From Chelydra serpentina (lineage: Eukaryota > Chordata > Testudines > Chelydridae), in NCBI GenBank assembly GCA_037349315.1, contig JBAIAC010000059.1, forward strand, positions 25,390,501 through 25,454,500: DNA of 64,000 nt, read 5' to 3'. The position numbers and the translations under genes are program-made. Below are positions 35,438-45,434 of the stretch, one piece after another (position 1 is the first letter of the stretch; each line of letters starts with the position of its first letter). A model generated the notes under the pieces. That model did no database searches and was not told the DNA's origin. It worked only from the letters and a program-made list of their open reading frames with translations.

Positions 35438-35739
35438 CTTTCCTTTCTCTCTTGTAAACGGGCTTATTTTTTGCGGCCAAAATTCTCAAATGCCTGCATG
35501 GCTCCGAACAGTGGGTTGGGGAGGAGTGGGGGGCCTCTGGCTTCCCCCAGCATTTCCACCAGGGCTCTGCTAGCCGGGCCAGTGGGCTCAGCCTGCCTGG
35601 GGGGAGCCAGGCGTGTGAGCAGGTCAGAGGGGGCGTGAGTTAGACCCGGGGTGCTCCCCAAGAGGGACTGGAAGGCCACACAGGGGCCCTTCTGCAGCTA
35701 GCCGGGGGGCTGCCCCGCCAGTCCCAGCGGTGGTGCAGC

Positions 35740-35790
35740 GAGCAGGGCAGGCACATTGGAGACAGTCGAGCCAGCAGCCATTGGCGAATC
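35740..35790 (+). repeat. Short repeated segment (copy at 37363-37400)
   Basis: AGGGCAGGCACATTGGAGAC and AGTCGAGCCAG recur at 37363 as AGGACAGGCACACTGGAGAC and ACTCGAGCCAG. They flank the hAT at 35825 at unequal distance. Origin unknown. Confidence 0.4.
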
Positions 35791-35824
35791 CAGCACCCCA
35801 GAGCCTGCTACATACCAATGAGAG

Positions 35825-36875
35825 CAGGGGCGGCTCCAGGCACCAGCAGAACAAGCTGGTGCTTGGGGCGGCAAACTATTAGGGGCGGCATAGGCAGCGG
35901 CCGCCCCCACCCCCAGAGCCGGTAACGCTGCCCTGCCTCGGCTAAGCGGGGTCGCACGGCAGCGCCCCCCGCCCCAAGGGGGGAGGCACCCTGGCTGCCC
36001 TGCCCAGCCGCAGCTGGGGCAGGAAGCCAGGGGAGCGGGGTTGCGCCGTGCCGCTCTCCTGCGGCAGCGGCCACCTGCCCCAGGGAGGAGCTGCCCCTGG
36101 CTCCCCTGCCCCGGCTGCGGCGGGGAGCGGCATCCCGCTGCGCTGCTCTTCAGCGGCAGCGCCAGCCGCCCCTGGCTGCCCTGCTCTGCCGCAGCAGGAA
36201 GCCGGCAGAGAGAGGAGCGGGGCCCCATCGCTCCCACGCGGGCAGTGGCTGCCCCCGCCCCCCAGGAGCCGGTAACGCTGCCCTGTCCCTGCTGAGCGGG
36301 GTCGCACGGCAGTGCCCCCCCCCCAAGGGGGGAGGCACCCCTGGCTGCCCTGCCCAGCCGCAGCCGGGGCAGGGAGCCGGGGGAGCGGGGTCACGTCACC
36401 CCCGCCCCCAGCGGGGAGCTGCCCCTGGCTCCCCTGCCCCGGCTGCTGCGGGGAGCGGCATCCCGCAGGGCTGCTCTCCTGCTGCAGCGGCCAGCCGCCC
36501 CTGGCTGCCCAGCCGGAGCAGGAAGCCGGCAGAGAGGGGAGCGGGGGCCCGTCGCTCCCACGCGGGCAGCGGCCGCCCCCGCCCCCCGGGAGCCGGTAAC
36601 GTTGCCCTGCCCCTGCTGAGCGGGGTCGCGGAGCACCGCTCTCCTGCGGCAGAGGCCAGCTGCCTCCCTGGCTGCCCTGCCCCACCACAGCTGGGATAGG
36701 GAGCCGGCTGAGCAGGGAGCGAGGTCCCACGGCACCGCTCTCGGAAGCAGCCCCCCCCTCCCCCCCCCCCAGCTGCCCCTGACTGCCCTGCTCCTCCGCT
36801 TGTGGCAAACAAAAAAGCGGGGGGGAGCCAAATTTTTTTTTGCTTGGGGCGGCAAAAAACCTAGCGCCGCCCCTG
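35825..36875. mobile_element. hAT element, CAGGGGCGGCTC family, with internal tandem units
   Basis: 1,051 bp, CAGGGGCGGCTCCAGGC to CTAGCGCCGCCCCTG; perfect duplication AATGAGAG (35817-35824, 36876-36883). The interior repeats a 320-350-bp GC-rich unit three times; GAGCCGGTAACG recurs near 35917, 36268 and 36590. Long open frames on both strands here follow from composition. Confidence 0.92.
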
Positions 36876-37443
36876 AATGAGAGGCGCACCCCGCGGGAGT
36901 GGGGCCATGCCTAGGAGACCGAGCAAGCGCCTGCTGTCACCGAAGCATGCTGGGAGGGAGGGCAGTGATGGGGAGGGCTCGCCCCAGGGAGCAGGGCGGA
37001 GGGGACTCTCAGTGGGGTGGGGGAGCAGCAGCAGAAAGCTATACCCTCGGTAGGCCCGCAGCAGGAGCTGGCAAGAACACAGCCCCCAGCCATTGCTGCA
37101 AACTAGGCTGGGAGGGAGAGGAAACGGGAAGGAGACTGGTTCTTGGAGGGCAGTCAGGGTCCCTAGAAAGGCAGCCTCCCCTCCCAGCTGGCAGTGGCCC
37201 CACGGCCAGGGCAGGCTGCTGCGGGAAGAGGTGGGAGAAGGGACCCAGTGAGGAGATAACTCACTTACCTGCAGCGAGGAAAGGCGACCCTCACTGAAGG
37301 AAGCCAGAACATCCAGCCCATTAGTGACAGGCAATATTCACATTACCCTCATTCACTGACTAGCAGGACAGGCACACTGGAGACACTCGAGCCAGGCGGC
37401 TCCCAGGCTCTGCGGCACCAGCGAGGCGCTAGCCCCTGTATGA

Positions 37444-37866
37444 AGTCCCACGCAGAAGAATGGCTGTAGTGGGTCAGACCAGTGGGTCATACAACGGTGG
37501 CCAGTGTCAGATGCTTCAGAGAGAATGAACAAAACAGGGCAATTATGGAGTGATTCCCCCTGTTGTCCAGTCCCAGCCTCTGGCATTCAGAAGTTTAGTG
37601 ATACTCAGAGCATGGGGTTGCGTCCCTGACCATCTTGACTAATAGCCCTTGATGGACCTATCCTCCATGAACTCATCTAGACCTATCATCTAGAACTCAT
37701 CTTGAACCCAGTTATACTTTTGGCCTTCACAACATCCCCTGGCAATGAGTTCCACAGGTTGACAGTAAGTTGTGTGAAAAAATACTTCCTTATGTTGGTT
37801 TTAAACCTGCTGCCTATTCATTTCATTGGGTGAGGGGTGACCCCTGATTCTTGTGTTAGGTGAAGG
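37444..37866 (-). mobile_element. CR1 3' end, minus strand
   Basis: Same 3' region as the CR1 at 7715-7900, reversed (TGGGTCAGACCAGTGGGTC, CCACAGGTTGACAGTAAGTT). Only UTR and the last coding fragment are present. Confidence 0.75.
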
Positions 37867-37957
37867 GGTCTGATGCAGCTCCCATGGACTGAAATGGGAG
37901 CAGGAGCAGGCCCTAGAGCACCTCCTCCAGCTCACTAGTCCAGCCCCTTGCTGAAAT

Positions 37958-38278
37958 CATAGAATCATAGAATCTCAGGGTTGGAAGGGACCTCAGGAGG
38001 TCATCTAGTCCAACCCCCTGCTCAAAGCAGGACCAACCCCAACTAGATCATCCCAGCCAGGGCTTTCTCAAGTCTGACCTTAAAAACCTCTAAGGAAGGA
38101 GATTCCACCACCTCCCTAGGCAACCCATTCTAGTGCTTCACCACCCTACTAGTGAAAAAGTTTTTCCTAATATCCAACCTAAACCTCCCCCTCTGCAAGT
38201 TGAGACCATTACTCCTTGTTCTGTCATCTTCTACCACTGAGAACAGTCTAGATCCATCCTCTTTGGAACCCCCTGCTC
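37958..38278 (-). mobile_element. CR1 3' end, minus strand, with intact tail
   Basis: Begins with the CR1 terminal octamer repeat reversed (ATCATAGAATCATAGAATC) and the tail GGTTGGAAGGGACCTCAGG, then C-terminal coding remains up to GAACAGTCTAGATCC. Confidence 0.85.
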
Positions 38279-41139
38279 TTGCCACCTTGGGCAACTGACT
38301 AAGGCTGGTGGGGGGTGGGATTTTTAAAAAGTTTTGCTAGTTGTCTCTTTGCTTTCCTATGGAAGCAGTGTAGCCCATCCAGCTTCTGCCCTGTTAGCAG
38401 ATAGCCCTGCTTAACTACAGCCAGTCTCACAGAACCAGTGTCCTACATTCAAACTTTTTGCAGCCAGCCCATTTGGGGTTTTTTTGTGTGTGTGCGTGTG
38501 TGTGCATGTGCTCTTCTTCTGTTCTTCCCATGACAAGTCCCATAAGAGATGGGCGTGATGCATTGCCCACACCCCTGCAGCTGAGAGTAACCCACGATCA
38601 TTCTGGGAAAGTTTAAATCCAGAGTTGAACTCTCTTGCCTCAGGCCCTTCCATTCCCAACTGCTTCTCTAGAGCCATGTTTATTCCTCTACTGGAACAAT
38701 CACCCTGGAGTGCCTCATTGGCAGCTAGCCCCTTAAAGAGATATCTCTCTTAGGCAGATGGGTTATAAGCGTGCATCTGCATGAACTGATGAATCTCAGG
38801 CCCACTCTTTCATGCTGTTAGCAGAGAACAGTTTAAAGATCTGACACACTAAAAGAGGAAGAAAATGAAAATCGGTATCAGAACACAAGGAAATACTCAA
38901 AAGTTACAAACCAAAACACGAGGAAAAGGATGACATTGAGTGAATGAGGTGCAAATTGTGTGGCCCAGTTATTAAATGTAAATATTTATAGGCGAATAGT
39001 TGTAAGTCTACAACAGTAAACTGTTTATTCAAATGAAAAGCTTTATTGGGGGATTAGAGATTTATTGTTTTCTTAAACTCAAAGGGGGTATTGGGTTTTG
39101 AGTTCTGTTTTAGTTCTGCAGCAAACCACAATTAATGCCATTCATCAAAAGCATTAATCTAGTGACTACTTCCCCCCCTCCTTCCAGCCACCAAAATAAA
39201 CCCTAATATTTACCCAGAAAAATTAATAGTTTTTTGCACCGATTTTTACCGGTTTTTGTTGTGGTAATAAACACCAATACATTCCTGGGGAAAAAAAGAA
39301 ATAAAATAAAAACCAAAAAGGGCAGGCCCTAAAAAATGGAGCAGATGTCTTTTTAAAAAAGCTGATTACAATATTTTGTCCTTAAAACATAACTATTGTG
39401 GAGTCATTTTCCTCACACAGGCCCTAATCCCGAGTTCAATGAGTCCATCTTCAAAATACTTCCCTGGACAGCAGGGTTTTCCTTAAAAGTTCATATTACT
39501 CATGGGAACAAGGCCCCGTCAGCTGTGCATTTTGGCCTAGCACTGATGTGCCTTGGAATTACTGGAATTCAGTAGAGTTCTTGCCTAACCCTCACCAAGT
39601 ACGGGTGCCTGCCAACCCTCCAGCATTGTCCTAGTCCCCAGAAATGAATTGTTAATTAAAGATCATGTCATGTGATGAAACCTCCAGGCATACGTCCAAA
39701 CAATCTTGGCAATCCTCTCACATGGCGTGTCCTATCAGGGCATCACACATCCTGCTGCATCGAATTGCTTTATTCGTGCTAATTCCAAGCCTGTACTTGC
39801 TGGCAGATCTGGCCACTGGGGCTTCCCAGAAGGGCTCCTATTGGATTCAGTTACCTTTGTCCTGTTTACCGCTGCTTGGGTGGGTTGCCGCTCCCCGAAC
39901 AGTTCAGCAGCTGGGGCTCGGTGAAGGAGGCAGGGATCTATTCCCCAGGTCTAATGCTCCATTGCCCTGCCTCCTAGGCAGTCATGTCCACCTGAGCCAA
40001 GTGGGGATAAAATGTTACCACAGAGGATTAGGAGCCAGGCTTTTGAGTCAGCCCAGTAGAGAGAAATAGGGGCCAGGACTGAAATGGGGGAGCCCAACCA
40101 AACTTTGGGGTCCCAGGCTTCAGCCCAGGCCCTTGGAGATCTAGGAACCAGCCATGAAGTTTGGACCCAGATCCAAACTTCCCCAAAGTCCAGGGAGCGT
40201 TTTGAGCCAGGGCTCGGGTTCTGGCCCAGCTGAAAGCCAAAGCCAGGCTGCTAGCAGGGGGAGGAGGTAACTGATCCCTTGTACAGATGGTAACAGTTGA
40301 CTGCTTGGCTTCAAAGCGAGGGAACTGTGAGAGGAGTTGGCTGGCTGGGCCCCTGCATTCCTGCGGGGAGGAAGATAGGGCTGTGCTAGCCAGAGACAAA
40401 GGCTCAGAGCAGCTCGCTGTTAAGGGAGCGGCCGAGTCTCACTATTCCGGCTGCATTTCCCAGAGGGGCTGGCTTGGGGAGCTCAGAAATACTGAGCATC
40501 TTCACTGATTCCACTTGGCGTTGCCAGGCGCCTCAAGTGGGGCATACAATCCTGGCGGCCGTATTTTCAGGCACACCAACAACGGCTCCGTGAGAACAGA
40601 ACCTGTGAACAGCGAGTTAACCCCTCACCCCCTTGAGCGAGATTCAGTTTGTGGTCTAGCCCGCAGTAGGGGGCACATCATTGCTCTGCCCCTGGAGCAG
40701 CAAGGCCCTTGGGGATTCACAGTCCCCCTCCCCGACTCCCTGCTGCCCCAAGGAGGGAGTAAGCGGTGCTGAGTCTTTACCTGGCACCGCACGTGCAGGC
40801 CTAGCTACTCCACTGTGCACAGTGTGGGGTGGAGCCAGACTTTGCCCACTTCCTGCCCCCCTCCCAGCCACCTGCGGGGAACAGAGTGGCAATTAACTTC
40901 CCTTTCTTTTGTGCCTGTCTCCAGTTCAACAAGCAGAGCAGCGTCCATCCTTCCCACCCCTCCAGGCCTCCCAGTCCCAGCCGGGCCTGACGGCTTTCCC
41001 TGTCACAATGCTTCTGCACTCACCTCTTCCTGCTCCTCCTGACCTAGGGGGACCAGCAGGCTGAGAAAGGCCAAAGCAGAAACTAAAAGCTTCCAGCTCC
41101 AGCCTCTGCCCCTGACCAACTTGCCACACTTCCCAAGGT
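38279..41139. other. No gene recognised
   Basis: AT-rich 38800-39420, otherwise average. 40060-40250 is CCAGG-rich and may be an old repeat. No coherent exon series. Confidence 0.45.
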
Positions 41140-41236
41140 GCCCAGATACCTTTGCAGGGGCCCAGATACCTTTGGGGGTTGGACTAGATGACCTCCTGAG
41201 GTCCCTTCCAAGCCTGAGATTCTATGATTCTATACC
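41140..41236 (+). repeat. SINE/CR1 tail fragment
   Basis: A small direct repeat of GCCCAGATACCTTTG, then GGTTGGACTAGATGACCTCC and GATTCTATGATTCTATA. Only the 3' tail is present. Confidence 0.75.
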
Positions 41237-41796
41237 ATGGTGATGGTGCAGTATAAAGATAGGGATTCCACACAGCACTCTCGCAGCTAGCCCAGCTAGC
41301 AGGGCTCTCCAAAGGGCAGTAGCTATGTCCAGGGGAGAAGCTCTAATTTTTATCCATGATTTGTAACACATGCATTTTCAAAGGCCACTCTAGATGAAGA
41401 AACAATGTGAAACACTAAGGCCTTGGCTACACTTGCAGATGTACAGCGCTGTTAGTTAAACCCCTCTTCGTACAGCTGAGTAGGGAAAGCGCTGCAGCCT
41501 GTCCACACTGGCAGCCGCCAGCGCAGTAACGAGCATGTGGCTACATTTGCGGCACTTGCAGCGGTTTTGGGAGAGGTGCATTATGGGCAGGTATCCCACA
41601 GAACACCTCTTCCAATTCTGGCGCCGTGGGTTCTGGGAAGGGGGTGTGGGGTATGGCGCATTCTGGGTCCTGTCCCAACACCCCATGATGCATCGCTTCG
41701 CATCCCAGCCATCCCTGTGTTTCCGGCCACAATTTGCACCATCTTTCAATGGTTTCTTTGTAGCGCGATCTGTGCTCCGTTTCGGTCAGCGGGAAA

Positions 41797-43044
41797 ATGG
41801 ATCCCGACCTGTTGAGCAAAATACTGACGAGTCTCACCAGCATGTCACGTTTGGCAGTCGAGCTGTTCCTTAAGATCCACAGTGACAGCGAGGAGTCCGA
41901 CGATGACGATGAAATTGTCACGCAAAACGCGTATGACACGAACTTGCTTGTGGCATTCACGGACATGCTATGCACCGTGGAACGCCGCTTTTGGGCTCGG
42001 GAAACCAGCACAGAGTGGTGGGATCACATTGTCATGCAAGTCTGGGATGACGAGCAGTGGGTGCAGAACTTTCGGATGAGAAAAGCTACTTTCATGGGAC
42101 TGTGTGAGGAGCTCGCCCCCGCCCTGCGGCGCAAGGACACGAGATTGAGAGCTGCCCTGACGGTGGAGAAGCGAGTGGCTATTGCAATCTGGAAGCTCGC
42201 AACTCCGGACTGCTATCGATCAGTAGCGAACCAGTTTGGAGTGGGAAAGTCGACCGTTGGAATCGTGCTGATGCAAGTTTGCAAGGCCATTAATCGCATC
42301 CTGCTCAGAAGAACCGTGACTCCGGGTAACGTGCAGGACAGTGTGGCTGGCTTTGAACAAATGGGTTTCCCTAACTGAGGAGGGGCGATAGATGGGACGT
42401 ATATTCCTATTCTGGCACCACCCCACCTAGCATCTGAGTACATTAATCGGAAGGGGTATTTCTCCATGGTTCTCCAGGTGCTTGTGGATCACCGTGGGCG
42501 TTTCATTGACATCAATGCAGGCTGGCCCGGAAAGCTGCATGACGCACGCATCTTTCGGAACACTGCCCTGTTCCGGAAGATGCAGTCCGGGACTTTTTTC
42601 CCAGACCGGAAGATCATGGTAGGGGAAATTGAAATGCCCACTGTGATCCTTGGAGGCCCCGCGTACCCTTTAATGCCGTGGCTCATGAAACCCTACACCG
42701 GGAGCCTTGACACCAGCAAGGAACGGTTCAACTACAGGCTGAGCTGGTGCAGAATGACTGTGGAGTGTGCTTTTGGCCGTTTGAAGGGCCGCTGGCGATC
42801 TCTATATGGGAAGCTGGACTTGGCCGAACACAGCATCCCCGCGGTTATATCCGCGTGCTGTACCCTCCATAATATTTGTGAAGGGAAGGGTGAAATGTTC
42901 ACTCAGGCGTGGAACTCAGAGGTTCAACACCTGGAGGCTGAATTTGCACAGCCAGAGAGCAGGGCTATTACAGGGGCCCAACATGGGGCTGCAAGGATCA
43001 GGGATGCCTTGAGGGAGAAATTTGAGGCTGAAAACCACCAGTAA
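41797..43044 (+). pseudogene. PIF/Harbinger DDE transposase, one premature TGA
   Basis: An otherwise open frame of 415 codons starts at ATG 41797. It encodes the endonuclease that cuts and joins the transposon ends. A helix-turn-helix-like segment (VANQFGVGKSTVG) precedes the DDE_Tnp_4 nuclease. The catalytic triad can be placed at D199 (AIDGT), D249 (HDARIF) and E323 (VECAFGRLKGRWR), spacing D-50-D-74-E. Codon 194 is TGA (42376-42378), exactly where element 2 has a cysteine codon (PNCGGAIDGT). The reading frame continues undisturbed on both sides, so the damage is a single substitution that removes the catalytic domain. A poly(A) signal lies at 43189-43194. An internal ATG could start a C-terminal part, but that would lack the first Asp. 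Confidence 0.92.
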
Positions 43045-43316
43045 TGTGTGCTCCCCTGCACGACCCTGAAGTGAAGTGGTTCCAATGTTATCAGTTATCT
43101 GTCTTTGCTAAGCTGATTTGTGTTTGCTCAGCTCACTTGCGTTGCCTGTTTCTTTCCTGGGCTAAGGAATCTTTTTTCCTTATGCAATAATAAAGACTGT
43201 TTACACATCCAAAGAATGCGTTTATTACAGAGAAAATACATGTATTAAAAAGAAACACAACTGCTTGTGAGACAGAAAGGGCAAGGGGGTGGTGGGTGGT
43301 GTGGGGAAGGGTTCAA

Positions 43317-45031
43317 TCACAGGGTATGGTATGTCCTGCTTTCATACTCGGGCTTCCTGTCTGGAGTGCTGTGCAGTGAGTGCTGCACTTCAGAATGTCT
43401 ATAATTCGGGATGGGAGTTGAGTGCAGTGGGTAAGGGTCATAGTTTCCAGGGCTGTGTGGTGAAGCTACAGGTGTTGGGGGCATCTGGTGTGGGCGATAA
43501 GAACCTGGATGTTGGGTGAAGTGGGCAGGTGGTGACATGGGGGCACAAGTGTTTTGGGACACTGGCTGCAGGGGAGGGCGGGTGCGGTACTGCTCCGCCT
43601 GCATGGCGACGAGCGCCCGGATAGAGTCCGCTTGGCGCGCCAAGATGCTAATCAGTTCCTTTGTGCTTTCCTGCCGGAGCTGTATGCTTTGCTGCCGCTG
43701 CGCTGTGTTTTCCTGGCGGAGCCTGATTTCACTCTCCCTCCACTCCCGAGCCTTTTGATTCTCTTTAAGAGACTGTTTCATAACTTCCTGCAGCATGTCT
43801 TCTTTTGTTCTTCTGGGCCTCTTCCTGAGCCTTTGGAGTCTCTCAGCCAGTGATAAGAAGGATGGCGGAGATCTCAAGGTTGCATCTGGAAGGCAAAATG
43901 CAACATTTAACAGAGGCATCATTGTTTTATGCCAGACAGAGCAATGATTCCCCCACACTTAAGGAGGGCACACACAGTCTCCAAAACAGCACAATTTTCC
44001 CATCCCAAACAGAGTGCCCAGAACCCACGGGAGCCCCAAAATGGTGAGTAAGCACAGGGTAAAGGGGGACTGATTGTTTCACGGATGTACTGTCCGACGG
44101 GTTTCTGTGCCTTGGGGAGAGCCAACAGCTGCAGGGGGAACCTACACTGAACACTATCCCCACATTTTCCACAGGAGTTCGTCCTGGAAGATTTCTCGCT
44201 GCTGAGGGTGTCCGGGGAAGCAAGGGAGGGTCTTCTACTGCAATGCGGCTTCTGCCCTGGCCCATATGCAGCTTGCCTGTGTGCAGCAATGGTCCCCCCG
44301 CCCCTCGCAACACAGTGGCGCGGACACGTTACCCTGAATGGGACAAGGACCACGGCGGCTCTCCCAATAAACCTGCACAAACGCATTGCCCACGTCCTGG
44401 CTGAGACTTTCGAAAAGATTACAGTGGCCGATTTCTCCGATGTGATAGACCACATCAAAAAACTCCTTCCCGAAAATAAAAGCTGCTTACCGCGAACCTG
44501 TTCTTCTCTTTCTCTCCCAACGCGTACCGGCCGCTGCGACTGGCTCCCTTCCTCCTGGCTTGAGAAGAGCTCCTGGCTGCATGCACCCAGGGAGTCAGGG
44601 GTGTCTCCTCCAGCCACAGCACCCTCGCTTCTGTTTTCTTCAACCCCCTCCTCCTCCTCCTTTCCCTCCTCCTCCTCCTAATCCCGCTCTCCCGTGTCCA
44701 CGGTGGTGCTCGGAACACTAGTGGGGTCACCCCCAAGTATTGCATCCAGCTCTTTGTAGAATCGGCAGGTTTTGGGGGGAGCACCCGAGCGGCTGTTTGC
44801 CTCACAGGCTTTGCGGTACGCACTCTGCAACTCCTTTACTTTTATCCTGCACTGCATTGCGTCCCAGTCATGGCCCCTTTCAATCATGGCCCTTGATATC
44901 TGGCCGAAAGTATCGAAATTCCTCCGGCTGGATCGCAGCTGGGACTGGACAGCTTCCTCCCCCCAAACAGCGATGAGGTCCAGCAGCTCGCCATTGCTCC
45001 ATACTGGGGCTCGTCTGGCACGTGGAGGCAT
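43317..45031 (-). pseudogene. Harbinger Myb/SANT-like DNA-binding protein, two exons, one premature TAG
   Basis: Exon 1 is complement 45031-44491 (ATG at 45031, donor GCG|GTAAGC). Exon 2 is complement 43885-43317 (acceptor TTGCCTTCCAG). The junction is phase 1 on both sides and would give 369 codons, close to the 367 aa of element 2. In PIF/Harbinger elements the Myb-like partner binds the subterminal DNA and brings the transposase to the nucleus and the ends. Exon 1 carries a Myb_DNA-bind_4-type domain (about residues 8-95, with conserved APVWSNGELLDLIAVWGEE and CRFYKELD). Exon 2 has a basic/charged, probably coiled-coil segment (RLRKRPRRTKEDMLQEVMKQ) followed by a Pro/His/Tyr-rich tail. Codon 118 is TAG (44678-44680) in an acidic Glu run; the frame stays open after it. 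The poly(A) signal on this strand is at 43226-43221. Confidence 0.85.
44041..44681 (+). CDS. Third Harbinger gene (element 1), BEN-like small protein, antisense in Myb/SANT intron
   Basis: The proposed structure is an ATG at 44041-44043 immediately followed by a consensus donor (ATG|GTGAGTAAG), intron 44044-44174 (131 bp, acceptor TTTTCCACAG), and exon 2 from 44175 in phase 0, open to 44681. Exon 2 itself has no suitable ATG ahead of the conserved part, which supports the upstream initiator exon. The product begins MEFVLEDFSLLRV and contains CPGPYAACLCAAM, QWRG, AALPIN and DHIKKLL. It aligns without gaps with the element 2 protein. The helical pattern and the AALP...F...I layout resemble BEN domains of chromatin proteins, but this is by eye. 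AATAAA (44475-44480) overlaps the end of the conserved frame, and no stop precedes it, so the original stop seems lost. Function unknown; a DNA-binding or chromatin role is inference. Confidence 0.68.
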
Positions 45032-45434
45032 GGTTACCTGGAAAGATGCGCTGAGAGCACTCCACGCCTGACTGAGCAAACAGGAAGGGGATATTTAAAA
45101 TTCCAAGGGAATTTAAAGGGTCTGAGTGGCGGTTGGTCACTTGAGGCCAGGGCAGTAGAGTTCTAATTGATGACCAGAGTGGCTAGAACAGGTGTTGTGG
45201 GATACTTCCGAATACTTCTGGAGGCCAATAACAGCGCATTGGGTGGCCACACTGTAGCTGCAGCACACCAGCAGCAGCGCAACAAACGTTATTCCTCTCG
45301 GGGAGGTGGAGTACCAGCAGCGCTGTACCTGAGGAGATGCAGCGCTGCACGTGCCTTGCGAGTGTAGACAGTTACTGAGTTACAGCGCTGCAGGCAGTTT
45401 TATTGCGCTGTAACTCGTGAGTGTAGCCAAGGCC

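Larger units (their letters stand above)
41419..45434 (+). mobile_element. Full-length PIF/Harbinger DNA transposon (element 1)
   Basis: The 4,016-bp element has imperfect terminal inverted repeats (GGCCTTGGCTACACT at the left, AGTGTAGCCAAGGCC at the right) and the TAA target duplication typical of PIF/Harbinger (41416-41418 and 45435-45437). It contains three genes: a DDE transposase (+), a convergent two-exon Myb/SANT gene (-), and a third gene (+) antisense inside the Myb/SANT intron. The transposase and Myb/SANT poly(A) signals nearly meet, at 43189-43194 (+) and 43221-43226 (-). The transposase has one nonsense codon and the Myb/SANT gene has one. Related copies in the window: a non-autonomous derivative at 25327-27529 and the beginning of another copy at 63949. 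Confidence 0.95.

Noticed and set aside
35942..36889. 315-codon minus-strand open frame
   Set aside because: It lies in the GC-rich tandem interior of a hAT; low-complexity Gly/Ala/Pro/Arg content, overlapping open frames on both strands, no domain.
42376..42378. TGA at a conserved cysteine position of the transposase read as selenocysteine
   Set aside because: Element 2 has an ordinary cysteine codon there, no SECIS-like structure is apparent in the 3' region, and the sister transposase carries a TGA at a different, non-cysteine position. A simple nonsense mutation is far likelier.
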